The notes beneath the pieces are model-generated. The model was not told the DNA's origin. It saw only the letters and a program-made list of their open reading frames with translations, and ran no database searches. From contig JACCIC010000002.1 in NCBI GenBank assembly GCA_018907035.1, positions 7,559,001 through 7,623,000 of the forward strand: a stretch of 64,000 nt of DNA, read 5' to 3'. Of this stretch, positions 36,690 to 50,063 are shown one piece after another (the stretch's first letter is position 1; the number at the start of each line of letters is the position of its first letter). Both the position numbers and the translations under genes were made by a program. The DNA comes from Sycobia sp. Sy_11 (taxonomy: Eukaryota; Arthropoda; Insecta; Hymenoptera; Epichrysomallidae).

Positions 36690-39600
36690 TGGGGGCGAGC
36701 TCCCATTGTTAACCGAGAGCGTGTAGGACGGCAACTTGTTCGTTGAGAGCGCCGCGATCGTGCAACGATCGTCTGACCGAATGGGACCGAAGCGAACTTC
36801 TCGGAATTCGCCGGGAGGAATCGAGGTGGAAAAGTAAACGTAAACGCAATTCTTGCCAAAAGGGGAAGCGGGTAGAAACTCGCTTTACTCGATTTCGCCG
36901 GGCGTTTTAGAGCGATGGAGGGGATGAAGGGTAAAGGCGAGCTTGTCGGAATTTCGCAGTCAGAGAGGAGTAGTGGATAGAATAGATGAGCGAGAGAAAG
37001 AGAGATAGAGAGAGAGAGAGGGGTAGAGGGCGAGAGCGAGAGAAAGGGATGTGGTGCTGGAATGAAAACAACGAGAGAGAAAAATATTCCGAATCCAAAG
37101 GAAGAAGTTAGATAAGCAGTCCTTTGGCACGAAATAGCATTTTTCGCAATTTTTCGGCTTTTTCCAAGAGAGCTTCTTTTATCCCCATCCGCCCTTCCCC
37201 CTTCTTTTTCTAGTTTTACTCCGAGAGTCGCAAGTTCAATTATCGTTTTTGCACAGATGCACGGCCCTCTTATTTCCTGTACGCCCTCAATTTGCATTCT
37301 TTCGCCTGTCGACGTCATTGGGGCTGCATGATCTTATCGCGGGTATCGCCGGAAAGAGCTCTTTAACCCCGAATCTTTATTTGGATTATCTTAAACGGTA
37401 ATTATAGTCTTTAATTGATCAATGAATTTTACATTTTACGAGTTATCAAGATTTGTCTTCATTCACTAACTTTTATGAATTAATCAGCATAATCAGAATT
37501 GGTTTAAAAAAGTTTTAAAAAAAAGATACATTTTTGAAAATAGTGTAGAAAAGTTAACTAATATGCTTATTTCTCATGATCGATGTAGTGAACCTTGAAT
37601 TAACTAGAAACTATTTATTATGGCTCATTTAGGATAGTAGAATATTGTCCGACATTAACTTAATGACAATGAAGAATGCAACTATTTAAAATATTGAAAC
37701 CTAGATAAACTGAAACATGTCAAAAGAAACATGTGCAGATGATTATATAAATTCGCGATTAATAATTAAGATCCTTTCGAGCGAATATTGTAATAAAAGC
37801 GGATAATGTTTTACTACTAAGCTTGCTCATCTATAATTGTAAACTTTTAAGCCACACTTACGTCCAAACGGAAAATTCGATAAAGCTGAATTAACGCCGA
37901 ACTGACAATTACAAAACAGTAACAAAATAATACACTGAAACGTCAAGAGTTTTCGATAGACGTACAAATACCGCGTCGAACGGCGACGCGGCCGTGCGCA
38001 TCGCAAGTCGCTCGACCGCATTCTTCAAATCTCTCGGCCAACTATCGCATTGCTGAAATCCGCGCGATTCAATTAACCCTCGGGCGATGCATCATAAACG
38101 GTGTCTAATGTAATTTCCTTTGAGGGAGGGGGCGGAGTGGGAGGTAGAAAGCCAACAGTCCACGTCTGAGCTTCGTCGAAATTACAGCATTCAAGGAGGA
38201 TGAGAGAGCGAGTGGAGGGGGGAGAAAGTAGGAAGGAGCGGGGCGAAAGGGGTCTGGGTTTAATTGAACAACCGACCAATGGCGCTGCAAAGCCTCAAAT
38301 CTTCCTCCCTTTGATCATCCGGCACGCTCGCGGAGCCCTCCGAATTAACCTACTCTCTTGCTTGCTCGCGCTCCCCGATTATTCATCCGCTGGCCGCGTC
38401 TACGACTTTACGTTTCATTCGCGGGCGACTCCGATGCCCGGCCATCCTTTGATATCGCCCTCGAGCGTCCGGCCTCGTTTGATCATTGGCGAATTGCTCC
38501 GAATCGCGAACGTAAATTCCGGCGCGACGCTCCAAGCGGCGACGATTTTACGCCCGCGTCCTGTTAAAAGTGTCGAATTAATGGGAGGAAGTATGCGTAT
38601 TTATAGCTAGCGGTCAGGCTCGATTCGCCGCGATCTTGCACGGACGTGGCAGCGCATTCGATCACTTTAATTATTGCGTTTTTTGTTGTTGTTGTTGCTT
38701 GTTTGGAGATCTCGATCATCTAGCAATCAGAATTGCGAAATATAGCGGCGGAAGATAGACCGGCTCCAGTAAGTTTTCCGAACGTCTTTCCACTTGGATT
38801 TCCAGCCACGTATCGATTGGTCGGAAGTCGGAATACATCGATAATTACCGCGAGTCTTATCCAAAGGATAGTACACCTGTCCTCTTTAGTGCTTTAAAAC
38901 AAGATGCATAAGTCTTCGAGTCCAATGTACACGTGTAGATGGAAGTAAAGATGGCAATCTTGGTTCGGACTGTTTTGAATGTGCTAATTTTCGATATGAG
39001 CGTGTTTCTATACGCCTTTACGCTTTTCCACGTATTTTCAAGCCTTGCGAACGCGCAAAGCGGCCTCGTCCTTATTGCGGTAATATATATATATTATATA
39101 TTTAGAAAGTCGGGGACGGAAATTGAAGCTCGTGGTGGCTGTCGTTCACCGGTTAGATGACGGCCACGAGCTAAATAAGGAAGGGCGAAGAACTGGCGTA
39201 TCTTATGAGCGACTTTGCGGAGATAATGGAAAAGTCGAAGCTCGACGTTGCGGACGAGAGGCCGAACGTGCAAATGTCCTGGGAATCGAACCTCCGCGCG
39301 ACGGGGATAAACCGATTATCGCATATATATTTATAGGACGACGTTCGTCAGAGCCGTATCGAATGTCAAAGATCCTGCTGTGATACGTCTGTGAGGACTG
39401 ATTTCGAAGATTTCTGCAGACTGTTGAACGTCAGGTTGTTAGTTAAAAACACGTGTTCATTGCGCGCTAGTTTCTCGTACAGCTGCATGGGTATAAAGCG
39501 TCGTGCGAAAGCCTCGAATTTTGGGAAAGAACGCAACGCGTATAATAAAACAAGAAGAGCAGCATGAGCGGGCGAAGTTATCGCGAAGAAAATGAAATAA

Positions 39601-39960
39601 TCCTCGATAGAGCGGCGCGCCGGAGCCGGGCTGGTGGCTTCCATCACTGGCGCTCTCGTCTGTTAATGCATCGCATCACGCGTCGAAGCTCCGCGGGCGC
39701 CCCTCGCGCATGTTAACGGGAACGGGGATAATTGCGGGAGTCTGCGCAACGGGCCAGACCTGAGAGGGGATTTCTTACACTTAGGAAAATATGAAGTTTT
39801 ACATCGGGGAGCATTCGGATTTCGGTTATCGCTTTAGCGTAATTATCGGGAGCGTTAAATAAATTTCGATTTCTTGCTCTCATTTGTAATTGCGCGAATG
39901 CGCAGAAATCATTTCTATTCATACAGTTTGTATTTAGAACATTTGTTCTTTTTATGAAAA
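36685..39960. other. CpG-rich block, no gene assigned
   Basis: Three kb of mostly CpG-rich DNA interrupted by AT-rich 37370-37820. The 226-codon minus-strand frame 36638-37318 is the longest of the window, but it ends in Ile-Tyr repeats from the AT array and contains a Leu-Ser stretch from the AG tract at 37003-37020. It reflects the purine-rich plus strand at 36770-37110. Further frames at 38200-38610, 39123-39383 and 39366-39647 have no recognisable product. A palindrome lies at 36755-36771. Confidence 0.4.
36755..36771. repeat. Perfect palindrome with 3-nt loop
   Basis: CGATCGT, GCA, ACGATCG: a 7-bp GC-containing stem in CpG-rich DNA. Confidence 0.6.
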
Positions 39961-42052
39961 GAAGAATAATGAAATTGAAAGTCTACATTATCTAAAAAAA
40001 AAATTCACTATTTTATATGAAATCAACCAAGTGAATAAACTCTCCCAAAATCGAGATGTTAATTAACAATCGACATGAAATAAAATTATTAATAAACAGT
40101 TATAAAACGATCTTATTTATTTGTTAAATTTAACACGCATCCAATTACTTTTATGTAATACGAACCATTTTAATTTTCGAAATACATTAAACTAATACTG
40201 ATCCAATTTCTCTGCTTGTAATAACAATTTTAATAAATTAGTTTAGAGTTGAATATTTCTCAATGTATGTATAAAGTCGTAAAACATCAAGCAGTACAAG
40301 CAGAAAATAACTTTATTTTTAAAAATGTTTTTAACATTTATTTCTCGAATGATCAATGCATTTATTTTCAGTATTGCGCCAAAAAAGTAGAAAAAAAAGT
40401 TCGACGCAATGCAATTCATATCAGGTTAATCCGTAGAACAAACAGATATCCACTGAGCAAAATCTCATACTTTTGGATATTAATTTTAAATTTTAATGCG
40501 TCCGTTCAAAAGTCCAGCGTTAAAAGTTGAAGCTGATTACTTTGAGTTCATATTCGATAAAATTCTATTGGCCACCTACTAGTTTCTAGTGGAAATAAGG
40601 ACGAACGTATTTTTAAAAATCCTTATATTGTATCCCCTATTATAAAATCGTTGAATCCATGATTAAAATAACGTTAGTGTATTAACTATACTATATATAA
40701 TACCCTAAATAATACTTCTAGTATTATAATAATATTACAGAAAGATCAGCTAAGTGGTTGGAAAAAACAAAGTGGTCCAGACAATGCAATGCAGACACTG
40801 TGCGGATACATAAATTGGACAGACTAGAAGGACATTAAAAATACAAACGAATTTACAAACACAGCAACGTTTTTAAAAAATACGATGATTGCGAACTTTT
40901 CAAATCGTTGTTTTAATTTTCAATTAGGTCTGAGACGCAGACCATTTATATTGAACGCATAATAAATGCAAAAGAGATTTTTCTAAAATGCTCTATATAC
41001 ACTCGCATAGTAGTAATATAAATAATAAATTAGATATACATAACCGGTAGAATATTTTTACAACGATTTCAGATGAATTACATGAATTTCTTGCATACCC
41101 TAATTTTCTTTATTCAGCTTATTATTTGTTTTGCATTCTGTTTACAGAAACAAAAGTAAAAAATTTCAATAGATTTTCAATTCATAATTACGATCAACAT
41201 CTTTCGATCTTAAGATTTTAAAATTAATTTATTATTTTTATGTAAAAAGAAATTTCATACTACCTTTCAGTGCATTAAGGTTTATAAATACTGTATCACA
41301 ATATGAAATGTTTTCCAAGGATTTTCCATCATTTCAGCAACTTCAAATATATTATTTACTATATAATTTGTATTCTCAATTATTGCAATGATAAACACTT
41401 TCATAACACAGCGAGCGTAAAATTCATATTGCACGCCTCATTTCTAGGGGGTAAAATATTACATTCTAATTCACTACGAGTATATATTAATTTTTTTATT
41501 TTTAATATAATTATCAATGGTGTCATTTAAATATTTATTGTAAATTATCGCAGTCAATTATAATGCACTAATGTAATACCCGCTGTATTATAAAAGAGTA
41601 TGCATACCTCGTGCATAAATTCACGTCGATGGTGCAGAAGGTACCATTATCTAATTGATCGTACATTATTTGAGTATTATAATTCTGCGAATGCTTCGAA
41701 TGAAATCCATGCTAAATATTCAGCATAATTGAATTTAAAATTTATAATTACAGTTATTATAAGATTTAAACGCTACTGCAAGCATTGAAAATGATTTCTA
41801 TTGATATCATAACGATTACCTCGCCAGGGATTGACTATTTTTCAGGATAAATAACCCTCCCCCCCACAAACGAATACAATTCTAAACAATAGATGTATGG
41901 ATAAACACCCGGAAATACACAATTCTATATAAATGCCTGCTCAACAAAGCATCCCAACAGATTTCCTACTCGGCATAGCCCTGTATCCAACAGTTCCCTA
42001 CAGCTCATTAAATCAAATCAACAGGCAAGATAATTCCCTACTCCTCGCTCGT

Positions 42053-42053
<1 letters not shown>
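39961..42053. other. AT-rich stretch, no gene seen
   Basis: Two kb of AT-rich unique sequence. The segment near 40735-40835 gives an uninterrupted Lys/Arg/Trp-containing peptide, but only over about 35 codons. The frame 40249-40530 is open but unrecognised. Confidence 0.5.

Positions 42054-42098
<45 letters not shown>
42054..42098 (+). repeat. (CT)22 microsatellite
   Basis: Perfect 45-bp run at the left edge of a CpG-rich block. Confidence 0.95.
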
Positions 42099-42102
<4 letters not shown>

Positions 42103-44644
42103 TCGTCCGTCCCCCTCCCAGACTCCGAGGAAAAAGCATCGGCAGCGACAATGAATTAAGCCGGGGCCTCCGCATCATCGGCGCGGCGCGGCAATGAAGT
42201 GCGCGAGGGACGGGCTGGCCCCGGGCCAAGAGTCAAAGTTTCTCACCCGCGCCACCCCGCCCCCCCCCCTTCTCCACCCTCCACCCACGGCTGAGTAGCA
42301 GACAGCGTTGCGCGATACCGACTCCGAAGGGTGCCTCGACTCCCCTCGCCCTCGGCGCTGTTCTTCCGCGAATTTTTCGGGACGTCGTTCGCTGCCGCCC
42401 CGGCCGATGTCGCGTTGGATTTTCCGATCGTCGTTGGCGAACGGTAGGGGATGCGAATCGATCGTGGAGGGGCGGGCAGGAAGAGGCGATGTCTGAATAC
42501 GTATACTGTGGACGGTAAACCTTTCATTCAATTCTCCGCAGTGCGTGTTCTTTTTTTTTTTTTTTTAATAGATCTCACGCGTCCGAGACGGATATAGCCA
42601 ATGAAATACTCGAAATCGTTGAAAGAAAATAGTGTAATAGAGGACAGCGCCAGGCGTCAAATCGTAGCCTTACTGAAAATGTCATAATGAAATGCAATAA
42701 ACCGTTGCTTGTTTCTACGAATGGTTTAAAATTTCCCAGTTTACGATCGGTGGCGTAAGCAAATAGCTTGCCTCTGTTAAATATTAGATCAATACCATCC
42801 CCTTAATATACGATTTTTCATAGGCTTGGATTGCCAGCCACGCTACAGGGTTGTGCCGCAATCCAACGATCAGTGCAATAATGCAAAGCTGTATTTCCCT
42901 ACAGTGCGTGTGCGTAAAATACAATTATTCACAAAATTTTAAGCTTGAAAATTTGATTCTACACTCATTGAAAGAAATAAATATTCAATGGCATAAAAAG
43001 TAATAAATAAAAAAAGAAACAGGCATTTACTCGGAACTACTAAAGCGTACGTGAATTTTTTTTTTTTTTTTATTTCAACCGAATCATTTCGTACGCGAAC
43101 GGTAAAAATGTATTCAATTGATTTTTATGAATTTCGTTATCGGCGCAAAGGGCATTCGAAGTCACAGCCTAAATAATTTCCAAGCGAATTCCCGGAAGAA
43201 TTTAATCCGGAGGATGGAGCGTTCAGCATATTCAGCGCAAACTGTTCCTAATACGATCGCTAATTATCCGGAGGGTGGGGGGGGTTGTTACTGTATTAAT
43301 AGTCGATCGCGGCGCGGGTATTATTTTGAGATTTACGGCAATCCGTTCGGCCTGTAACTGCGCGCGTTACAATAACGACGATTAATCGGATTTCGCGGGG
43401 AAAATTTTGGGAGCAGCGAGGAGCCCGGTCATCCCGGGGGACAAAATAAAATATGGACGTTAAGTAGGGGAAAATGAATTTCTAAATTATTAGCTCGGCT
43501 GCTTGAGCGTGCGATCGTTAATTGTGCAGGTAGGCCACGGTGGCCAATGCTCTAATGCGTAAAACTTTGGTTAAAAACCGGGGCTATTGCTTTTTTATTC
43601 TTTTCGTCTCATTAAAATCCGTATCGGAGATTTATTTCTTACAAATTCAGTTCATATATACATGTATATTTTTATATTTATTAAAATTTTCAATTTATAA
43701 ACGTGTTTCACGAATAAAACGGGCTCTAAGCCGCGGCTGTAAACGAATCCACGGTCGATCTTGTAATTTTCTAAGAGTAACCCGTGAAATCACTGACGTT
43801 CCCTGTATTCGCGATCTCGCGCGCGTGTTCGCTCCGTGGCCGTACGGTGGCCGGGAGGGGGGGGTGTAGCTCATAATTGGCCGGACCGCTCGCTCGTTCG
43901 TTCATGTAATTCGCGATCAATTGGATTATCGCACACAACGACTAAAGCGTAATCTAGACGGTGCAATAATGGAAATAACAGTGAAAATGAATACTTTTTA
44001 GTTAAATCGAAAACTGACGAGTACAAGTTATTTTGAATGTAGTAGTAATAACAAAAAAAAAAAAAACGAAATAACATAAGTACAACAGAAAAGGTCATTT
44101 GTTTCAAATTTCATAATGATAACCTAGTTTCTTTTTCTAACGATTTACGTAAAACAGTTATATTCTAAATATTATCTTAAAGACAGTTTTTTTTAAACAA
44201 AGGTATTACAGTCTAGTTAGAATCGCTAATCTTATAGAAGTCAAGTTATACGAATCTATAAAAAAATATCGTTCCATTATTGGAGTATTTCCAAAAAAAA
44301 TACGTAGGTGCAAAACTCGTAATCTCCAATTCATAATTCATATGTACATTTTGCCGCGCATTCAAGCGCCGAGTACCACATATCCGACGAAGTTGTCTTT
44401 AAAAAAAGTTTTTATTTTAAAGTATCAAAAAACTTGAGTAGTTTTATGTTTTATCTTATAAATTTGGACGGTAGATCTCTTTTTAAAAAATGTCAGTTCG
44501 GGGCAAGTCATCTTAATGAAAGAAAGCAAATAAAAACTTTAAATAACGTATTAAAAAATTTCATTAAAAAATATAACGTAAAAGCTAGAAAAAGTCCAAA
44601 CTAATTATATACAAAAAGGTACTCTGTTAATAAATGTGATTATA
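42099..44644. other. CpG-rich block, then AT-rich stretch, no gene assigned
   Basis: CpG-rich at 42100-42510 with open frames on both strands (42175-42531 and 42243-42527 minus, 42308-42496 plus), none recognisable. A T run lies at about 42551-42566 and another at 43058-43070. G runs occur near 43267 and 43857. An A run lies at about 44053-44066. 43880-44640 is AT-rich. Confidence 0.45.
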
Positions 44645-44653
44645 TGTGTGTGC

Positions 44654-44716
<63 letters not shown>
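44645..44716 (+). repeat. (TG)4(CG)8(TG)24 compound microsatellite
   Basis: A CG core at about 44652-44668 is flanked on both sides by TG repeats, all strictly alternating pyrimidine-purine over 72 bp. This is a textbook Z-DNA-forming sequence. Confidence 0.95.
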
Positions 44717-44717
<1 letters not shown>

Positions 44718-44854
44718 TGCTAATATGCTTGCGTGATTTTTCCATAATTAAGCAGACGCGCATAGAGAAAAAGTTTTTATTGTAATGTACTCTCTGTAAA
44801 TTAAGCGATGAACTATTTTCGATGCCAAACTGTTATATAAAGCCAAATTTAACT

Positions 44855-44857
<3 letters not shown>

Positions 44858-44899
<42 letters not shown>
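44858..44899 (+). repeat. (AT)21 microsatellite
   Basis: Perfect AT run about 140 bp from the TG/CG array. Confidence 0.95.
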
Positions 44900-44902
<3 letters not shown>

Positions 44903-45139
44903 AAATTAATCCAATCGAATGTTTACGTAATTTGCGTAATTTAAGTTGCGTGTTGGCTTCAAAATTGTTACCGTCCCTTTGAACTTCTAATTACACATAC
45001 GCAGAAATTTTGACCCACTTATAATATTGGTTTAATTTGACCACCCTTTCGCGGTGTATTTTTAGAAACATTTTTGTTACATATGCTGATAATTAAACTT
45101 TACCGATATTTGTATACACTCATACAAAGAGACGTAAAT

Positions 45140-46310
45140 GAATGAATGAAACGGCGAACCTTCAAAGAATAAGTATTTGTTTTTTTATTGCTCTTATGAG
45201 CATTTTAATGAAAGGCAGGCAAAAATTACTAAAAAGAAGCTGCGAAAAAGTGATGAAATAGAAAACTATATCAAAGGAAATGAAAAAAGAAAAGAGCAAA
45301 AGAAAAAGGTGCTTTTCTCTACAGACGCTAGACATACTACGTAACTGTATAAGTTTCAATAAACAGAACAAAGACGGAAAAAGTAAAAAAAAAGAAGCCA
45401 CGATGATATAGAAAGCGGTAGATAAAAGTCGAGTTTATAGTGTCATTTTATGGCCAGAAGAACGGACCGAATGATAAATGAAAGCGAGAAAATGGCAAGA
45501 GCAAACAATATTGCAACTAAAAGAACCGAGTACACGCGAAACGACGTCAGAGAAGAAAGTTCGCAAAAAAGGAAGGAGATAATGAAAAGGCAGAGATTCT
45601 TCTGAACGGGGAATGTCGAACGCTTGATACGAGACGGGAGGGGAGGGTAGATAGGGAGAAACAGAGGGTCGCGCGGCAAGAAATAAGGAAATGGATTGGG
45701 GGGAGGGGAAGTGAGAAGAAAAGGGCAGAGATCCGAACACAAAAAGTAAAGGCCCGGGGAAAATTTATATTTGAGCGTGATTGCCGGTGCTTTAAGATAA
45801 AAAAGAAACAGGACGGATACCGCAAAATGGATTGCTGTGTGGGAACAGATAAGAGCGGATGTGCATAGAATTAAGATAAAGATGGAGGATTCAGACAAAT
45901 AGCTGGAAATATCCTGTAATGTAAACTGACTGTGAAAAGAGAAATATATAAATGAAAATTTTTTTTTTAACAATATGGAGCTATGAATGAGTAAAGAAGC
46001 TTGGAAAACTATTGAATTGCTAAATTGAATATAATATGCGATACTAGCGGTGGAGAAAAAACCAAAAAGAATGACAGCCGTGGGTGTAAATGAAATATGC
46101 AAAAGCGTGGATTAAAATTTCAACGTCATTAAAAATTTCTTTTTAAAAAAAAAATGTAAAATTACCGAAATACGTCAAAGTAAAACGTAGGAAGCTGCTA
46201 AAATTTTAAGATTTCATTTACTTTATATACTGATACTGAAATGTTGAATAAACTTAAAGAGTGAATCAAAAAAAAAAAATAAAAATAAAAACCCGATAAG
46301 AAAATAGTCA
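45140..46310. other. Purine-rich strand-asymmetric block
   Basis: The plus strand is strongly biased to A and G over about 1.1 kb. As a result, long frames stay open: 219 codons on the minus strand (45443-46102, a Phe/Leu/Ser-rich product) and about 115 codons on the plus strand (45521-45868, Lys/Arg/Glu-rich, no ATG until near its end). Both products match what the composition predicts, so I call neither. A canonical G-quadruplex pattern (G3-A-G4-A-G3-N6-G3) lies at 45636-45656. Transcription-coupled strand bias or a decayed purine-rich repeat are possible explanations. Confidence 0.55.
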
Positions 46311-46739
46311 TTTACAGCTGATTTGAGAGTTAGATTCCTAAACATAATACACGCATTACGATTATTAAAAGGTAAAAATTTGTTTTAATAATTATTGTTA
46401 TTCAATTTAATTTGGATTAAATTATTTAAAAATAAAAGTATATCACATATATCCATCTTGTTAATATAGCACAGCATTTGAATCAATGTTTTAAGTATAA
46501 ATGTCTATTTTGAAATTGAAATATCAGTTCTCTCCTTGAAACACTGTATTAACTGCCAACTGATCATAGTCTTATGCAGTGGCGCCCTCATACACCCGGT
46601 GGACTTTTTCTTTATCTACGTCGCAAGATCATATAATGAAAATGGTATTCCACTTTCTACGCGGCTCAAACTTTAATTCAACGTAAATCAGTGCATATAA
46701 GCGAGCCTTGTAGAGCAGTGTAGCCGAATCAGACATGAA
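46311..46739. other. AT-rich unique stretch, no gene seen
   Basis: AT-rich, then mixed, with no recognisable signal. Confidence 0.5.
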
Positions 46740-46740
46740 T

Positions 46741-46815
<75 letters not shown>
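46740..46815 (+). repeat. Compound (TA)9(TG)29 microsatellite
   Basis: A TA run passes directly into a TG run, the same architecture as at 14991-15100. It lies just beyond the 3' end of the LINE fragment. Confidence 0.97.
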
Positions 46816-46818
<3 letters not shown>

Positions 46819-46833
46819 GAGGTTGGGTTTCGG

Positions 46834-47124
46834 TTAAAGATATCCCGCGAGTCCGGGCCAACTCCTATAAACTTTTAACTGAAAATTCGGATGGAATTTG
46901 ACTGGCACATTAGCATTTATGGATGTAATCATTTCAGAGGTGAGACTATTAAGAAAATAGGACGAACAAAGGACAATAGCCTGAGTTTTAGTATAGTTTA
47001 ATTGAATATCATTACGAGATGCCCAATTAAATATTCCAGCAGCCTGAGAACCGGTGGGAGTGAGGGACTTGGAGGAAAGAGAGAGGGAAATAAAGTACTT
47101 AAGATCTGAAAATGTAAAACCGGA
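46834..47124 (-). mobile_element. LINE reverse transcriptase fragment
   Basis: A minus-strand frame of about 96 codons between stops contains NWASRNDIQLNYTKTQAIV (47028-46972), followed by SSYFLNSL. The pattern W-A-x-x-N-x-L/I-x-L-N-x-x-K-T-x-A-I-V is the conserved block that follows the YADD catalytic core in many non-LTR retrotransposons. The spacing to the downstream SINANVPVKF segment also fits. Upstream RT motifs (YADD, VPQGS) are not visible to the right of 47124, so this is a fragment. The Lys-Thr form points to a CR1/L2-like clade rather than the family at 21765-22222, but this assignment is tentative. The frame lacks an ATG near its start. Confidence 0.72.
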
Positions 47125-50063
47125 CTATTTGTAGAACAGTATAAGCTGAAATAAAGTATATCGTTATTAAGATTGTCGCGCTGTCCGACATATAAAATTG
47201 AGGACAATTAAAATCGCGTTTTAATTTGGTTTGTCGTAAAAAAAATTCTTTTTGTTCTCTTGCGGGAACGGAATTTATTTGACACTTGTCCCAAACAGTC
47301 TCAAACGACTTTCGTGCGAAACTCTCGTGTAATATTCTCATTTGCCTTTGATTCCGCTTTTCACTTCAGTATAACGTTTTCCTTAGATCTTTAATACAAC
47401 GGGTTTCCTTTAGATCGTTAATAAAATGTTATATTCAAAACTGTGAATTACGCCTTTTTTTTTAAGTTTTTTACTTATTTCAAAAGAATTTTATATTTTA
47501 TATCGTAATGAAAGAGTTTTTTCCTTTTTAGTATTTTTATTCTTTTGTAATTTTTATAAAAAAGTACAATTTTTATAGAAAGAGTGTACTTTTCACATAT
47601 TATAGAAAGTTATTGTTACGGTCTTGATAAGGACTTTTAAAAAAAACACTCAAAGCTAGACCTAATAAATAAAGTTAATTAATAAATTAACTTGCAAAAT
47701 CAATTATCTGTGTTTTCTATTCATTGAATATATAAGGTTATATGTTCCAAAAGAATTAAAGCACTGAATCTTATTCATGTCATTATTTTTATAGATTCCA
47801 AAACAATGGAGGATTATAAATTGAAAATATCTGCGTAAAATAGTTGATCGGGAAATTGTCAAGTTATAAAGTAAAGCAACGATTGTGAGAGATTTTCATC
47901 CAGAAGAACTGTAAAACTTCGTTCAGTTATACCAAAACATTTCGGCATCTATCGATTCGCTGAATGGAAATAGCAAAGAAATTTATGACTTTTATAATAA
48001 AATATTTATGGAAGGAACCATATTCGACAATTATGTCATTAATTTTTATAGTTTAAACAATATATAATGCATAGTTACGGCATTATATGCATGTATGTGT
48101 GTATGCGCAACCGCGTGTTTTGCATGCGTGTGCTTGATGTTATCGAACTTTATGATCGAGCATTAAAATTATTGCGTTAGATTAAAAGCGTTATCACGGT
48201 TCAAAGAGCCCCTACCGATTAGCGAGCTATATAGAATATATTTCGGACTGACTTTGGTTCCACCGATTCATTTCTAGATTTTAAATTTAAATTTTAACGT
48301 TAAATTTATGTAATGAAAGGCCCTCACAGAATTTCACGAATAAGCCAATCGGTGAATGTCGGACGCCCGAGTAAGTTAAAAAAATGTATAGATTCTTGGA
48401 AATTAATCTGGTGAAAAAACGATCCCTCTATTTTGACGACAAAATTCTGAGAGAAATTACATTACTATACATTAAATAGCCCTTCCTTAATTTTTCATAA
48501 CATTTAACGTAAAAGAGAAAAAATTTATTCAGATATTAGTGACATTTGGCGAGTATTTGACGAAATTAAGATGAAGTAATTTGTATAAATTTTAAAAATA
48601 TTCACACAATTAATGAATAGATGAATTACATTTTTTCTTTTTATAAATATTTTTGTAAATGTTTCTGGTAACTTTTTCCTCTTCTATCTGAATTTTAAAT
48701 ATTCGTAAATCGACAGAAAGGGAGATTTTACCACGGCCCCGTACATTTCTCTTTTCGCACGGGCGACATCATCAAATAAAACCGACCAGTTTGACATTTG
48801 CTAGCGTTGCGAAACGATGAAATTTACGTTAAGCCGCCATTCGCGTATTTATAAGGGGGAAAAGTTAATTGCCCGTGAAAAATATCGTGCCGTACGTTTG
48901 CGCGGCGACGTTATTCCGCGATCGTCGTTAGAATTTGCATGGGTAAGCGAGGGGAGGCGCGATTTTTGCCTGGGACGAGCGGAAATATATTTCATGCGTT
49001 ACAAATACGTCTCTGAATTAATTGCTTTATTCTCCCGGCACAGATGCGCAATGGCAGGGTGAAATTCTGATGGGAACACAATTGATTTTTTCCCCCGTCA
49101 ATAGAGCGCGTAAGAAGTTGTTTTTAGTTTTATATAAATTTAATTGTAAATTTCGATATTCATTTTTCTGATAATTCTCGCATTTAAATCAAAGGTGATA
49201 TGATAAGTTAATAAATTAATTTTACATAATACTATGTAACTCTATGTAACTCTACTATGTAACTCGTTTCTACTGTCTATTTTATTATTTTTACATGTGT
49301 TACAAACACTTGAACTAATTTTCAAACATTCTGAACTAATGTTCTTCGATTACCGCAAATAATAATTAGAGGGAATACGCAGAGTAACGATAAGTAGAAA
49401 GTGCGCGGTGTGGTCAGCCATATAAAAATATGCGAATGAATCCAAAGACAACCTTCAAAGCACCAGTCAATACACAGTATTATAACTGCGCAAGTGCAAT
49501 TATACGATTACATGGATATTTTCCAATTGCGTGTCTTACAGCTTAATGAACTGTCACACATCGACAAATAATATAAAAAATTTACACAACAGAAATCAAT
49601 CGTATTATTCTTCTAAGCAGTTAAGAAACGTAATCAGTCAATTTTAGCTCAACATATTTTTAAATGAACTTTTTATATTTTTATTTATCATACTGTAAAG
49701 TGCATTAACGAGTGATTTAAATCACATCCTAAAGTTTTTGATCCGTTGTAATCCATTCAATGTATAAAAACTTAATTGCACAATCATTACGATCGTTAGA
49801 AGTACAACCGAATATATGAGAACTTAGAAAAGTGGAATAAATAATAAACAGATAGACTTTGGTTATTTTTCATGTAATATTTTATGTTCCATTTACAATA
49901 AGATTAATTCTGATATCTGTAGAATCAATAATCATAAGTTAACAATGTATCGTATATAAAATCAACATTTTCCTAACACCGAGCAATGCAAGACGAAAGA
50001 AACAATCATTAACTATCGAGGATGTGAAAATTAATTTTGTAAAATTCATGCGTGTAAATATAC
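47125..50063. other. AT-rich stretch, no gene seen
   Basis: Three kb of mainly AT-rich DNA with a CpG-rich island at 48720-49080, where the plus frame 48817-49062 is open but unrecognised. ACTATGTAACT-type words repeat three times at 49231-49265. Otherwise nothing. Confidence 0.5.
49231..49265 (+). repeat. Three-unit mini-repeat of CTATGTAACT
   Basis: CTATGTAACT occurs three times within 35 bp, the last two separated by CTA. It is short and simple. Confidence 0.8.

Noticed and set aside
36183..36734. 183-codon minus-strand open frame
   Set aside because: Both ends are Ile-Tyr repeats translated from AT arrays.
36638..37318. 226-codon minus-strand open frame, the longest of the window
   Set aside because: It ends in Ile-Tyr repeats from an AT array and has Leu-Ser repeats from an AG tract, and its openness follows from the purine-rich opposite strand. 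No domain recognised.
45443..46102. 219-codon minus-strand open frame with a hydrophobic product
   Set aside because: The Phe/Leu/Ser composition is exactly what the complement of a purine-rich strand encodes. The plus strand is open over the same bases, and no family resemblance is seen.
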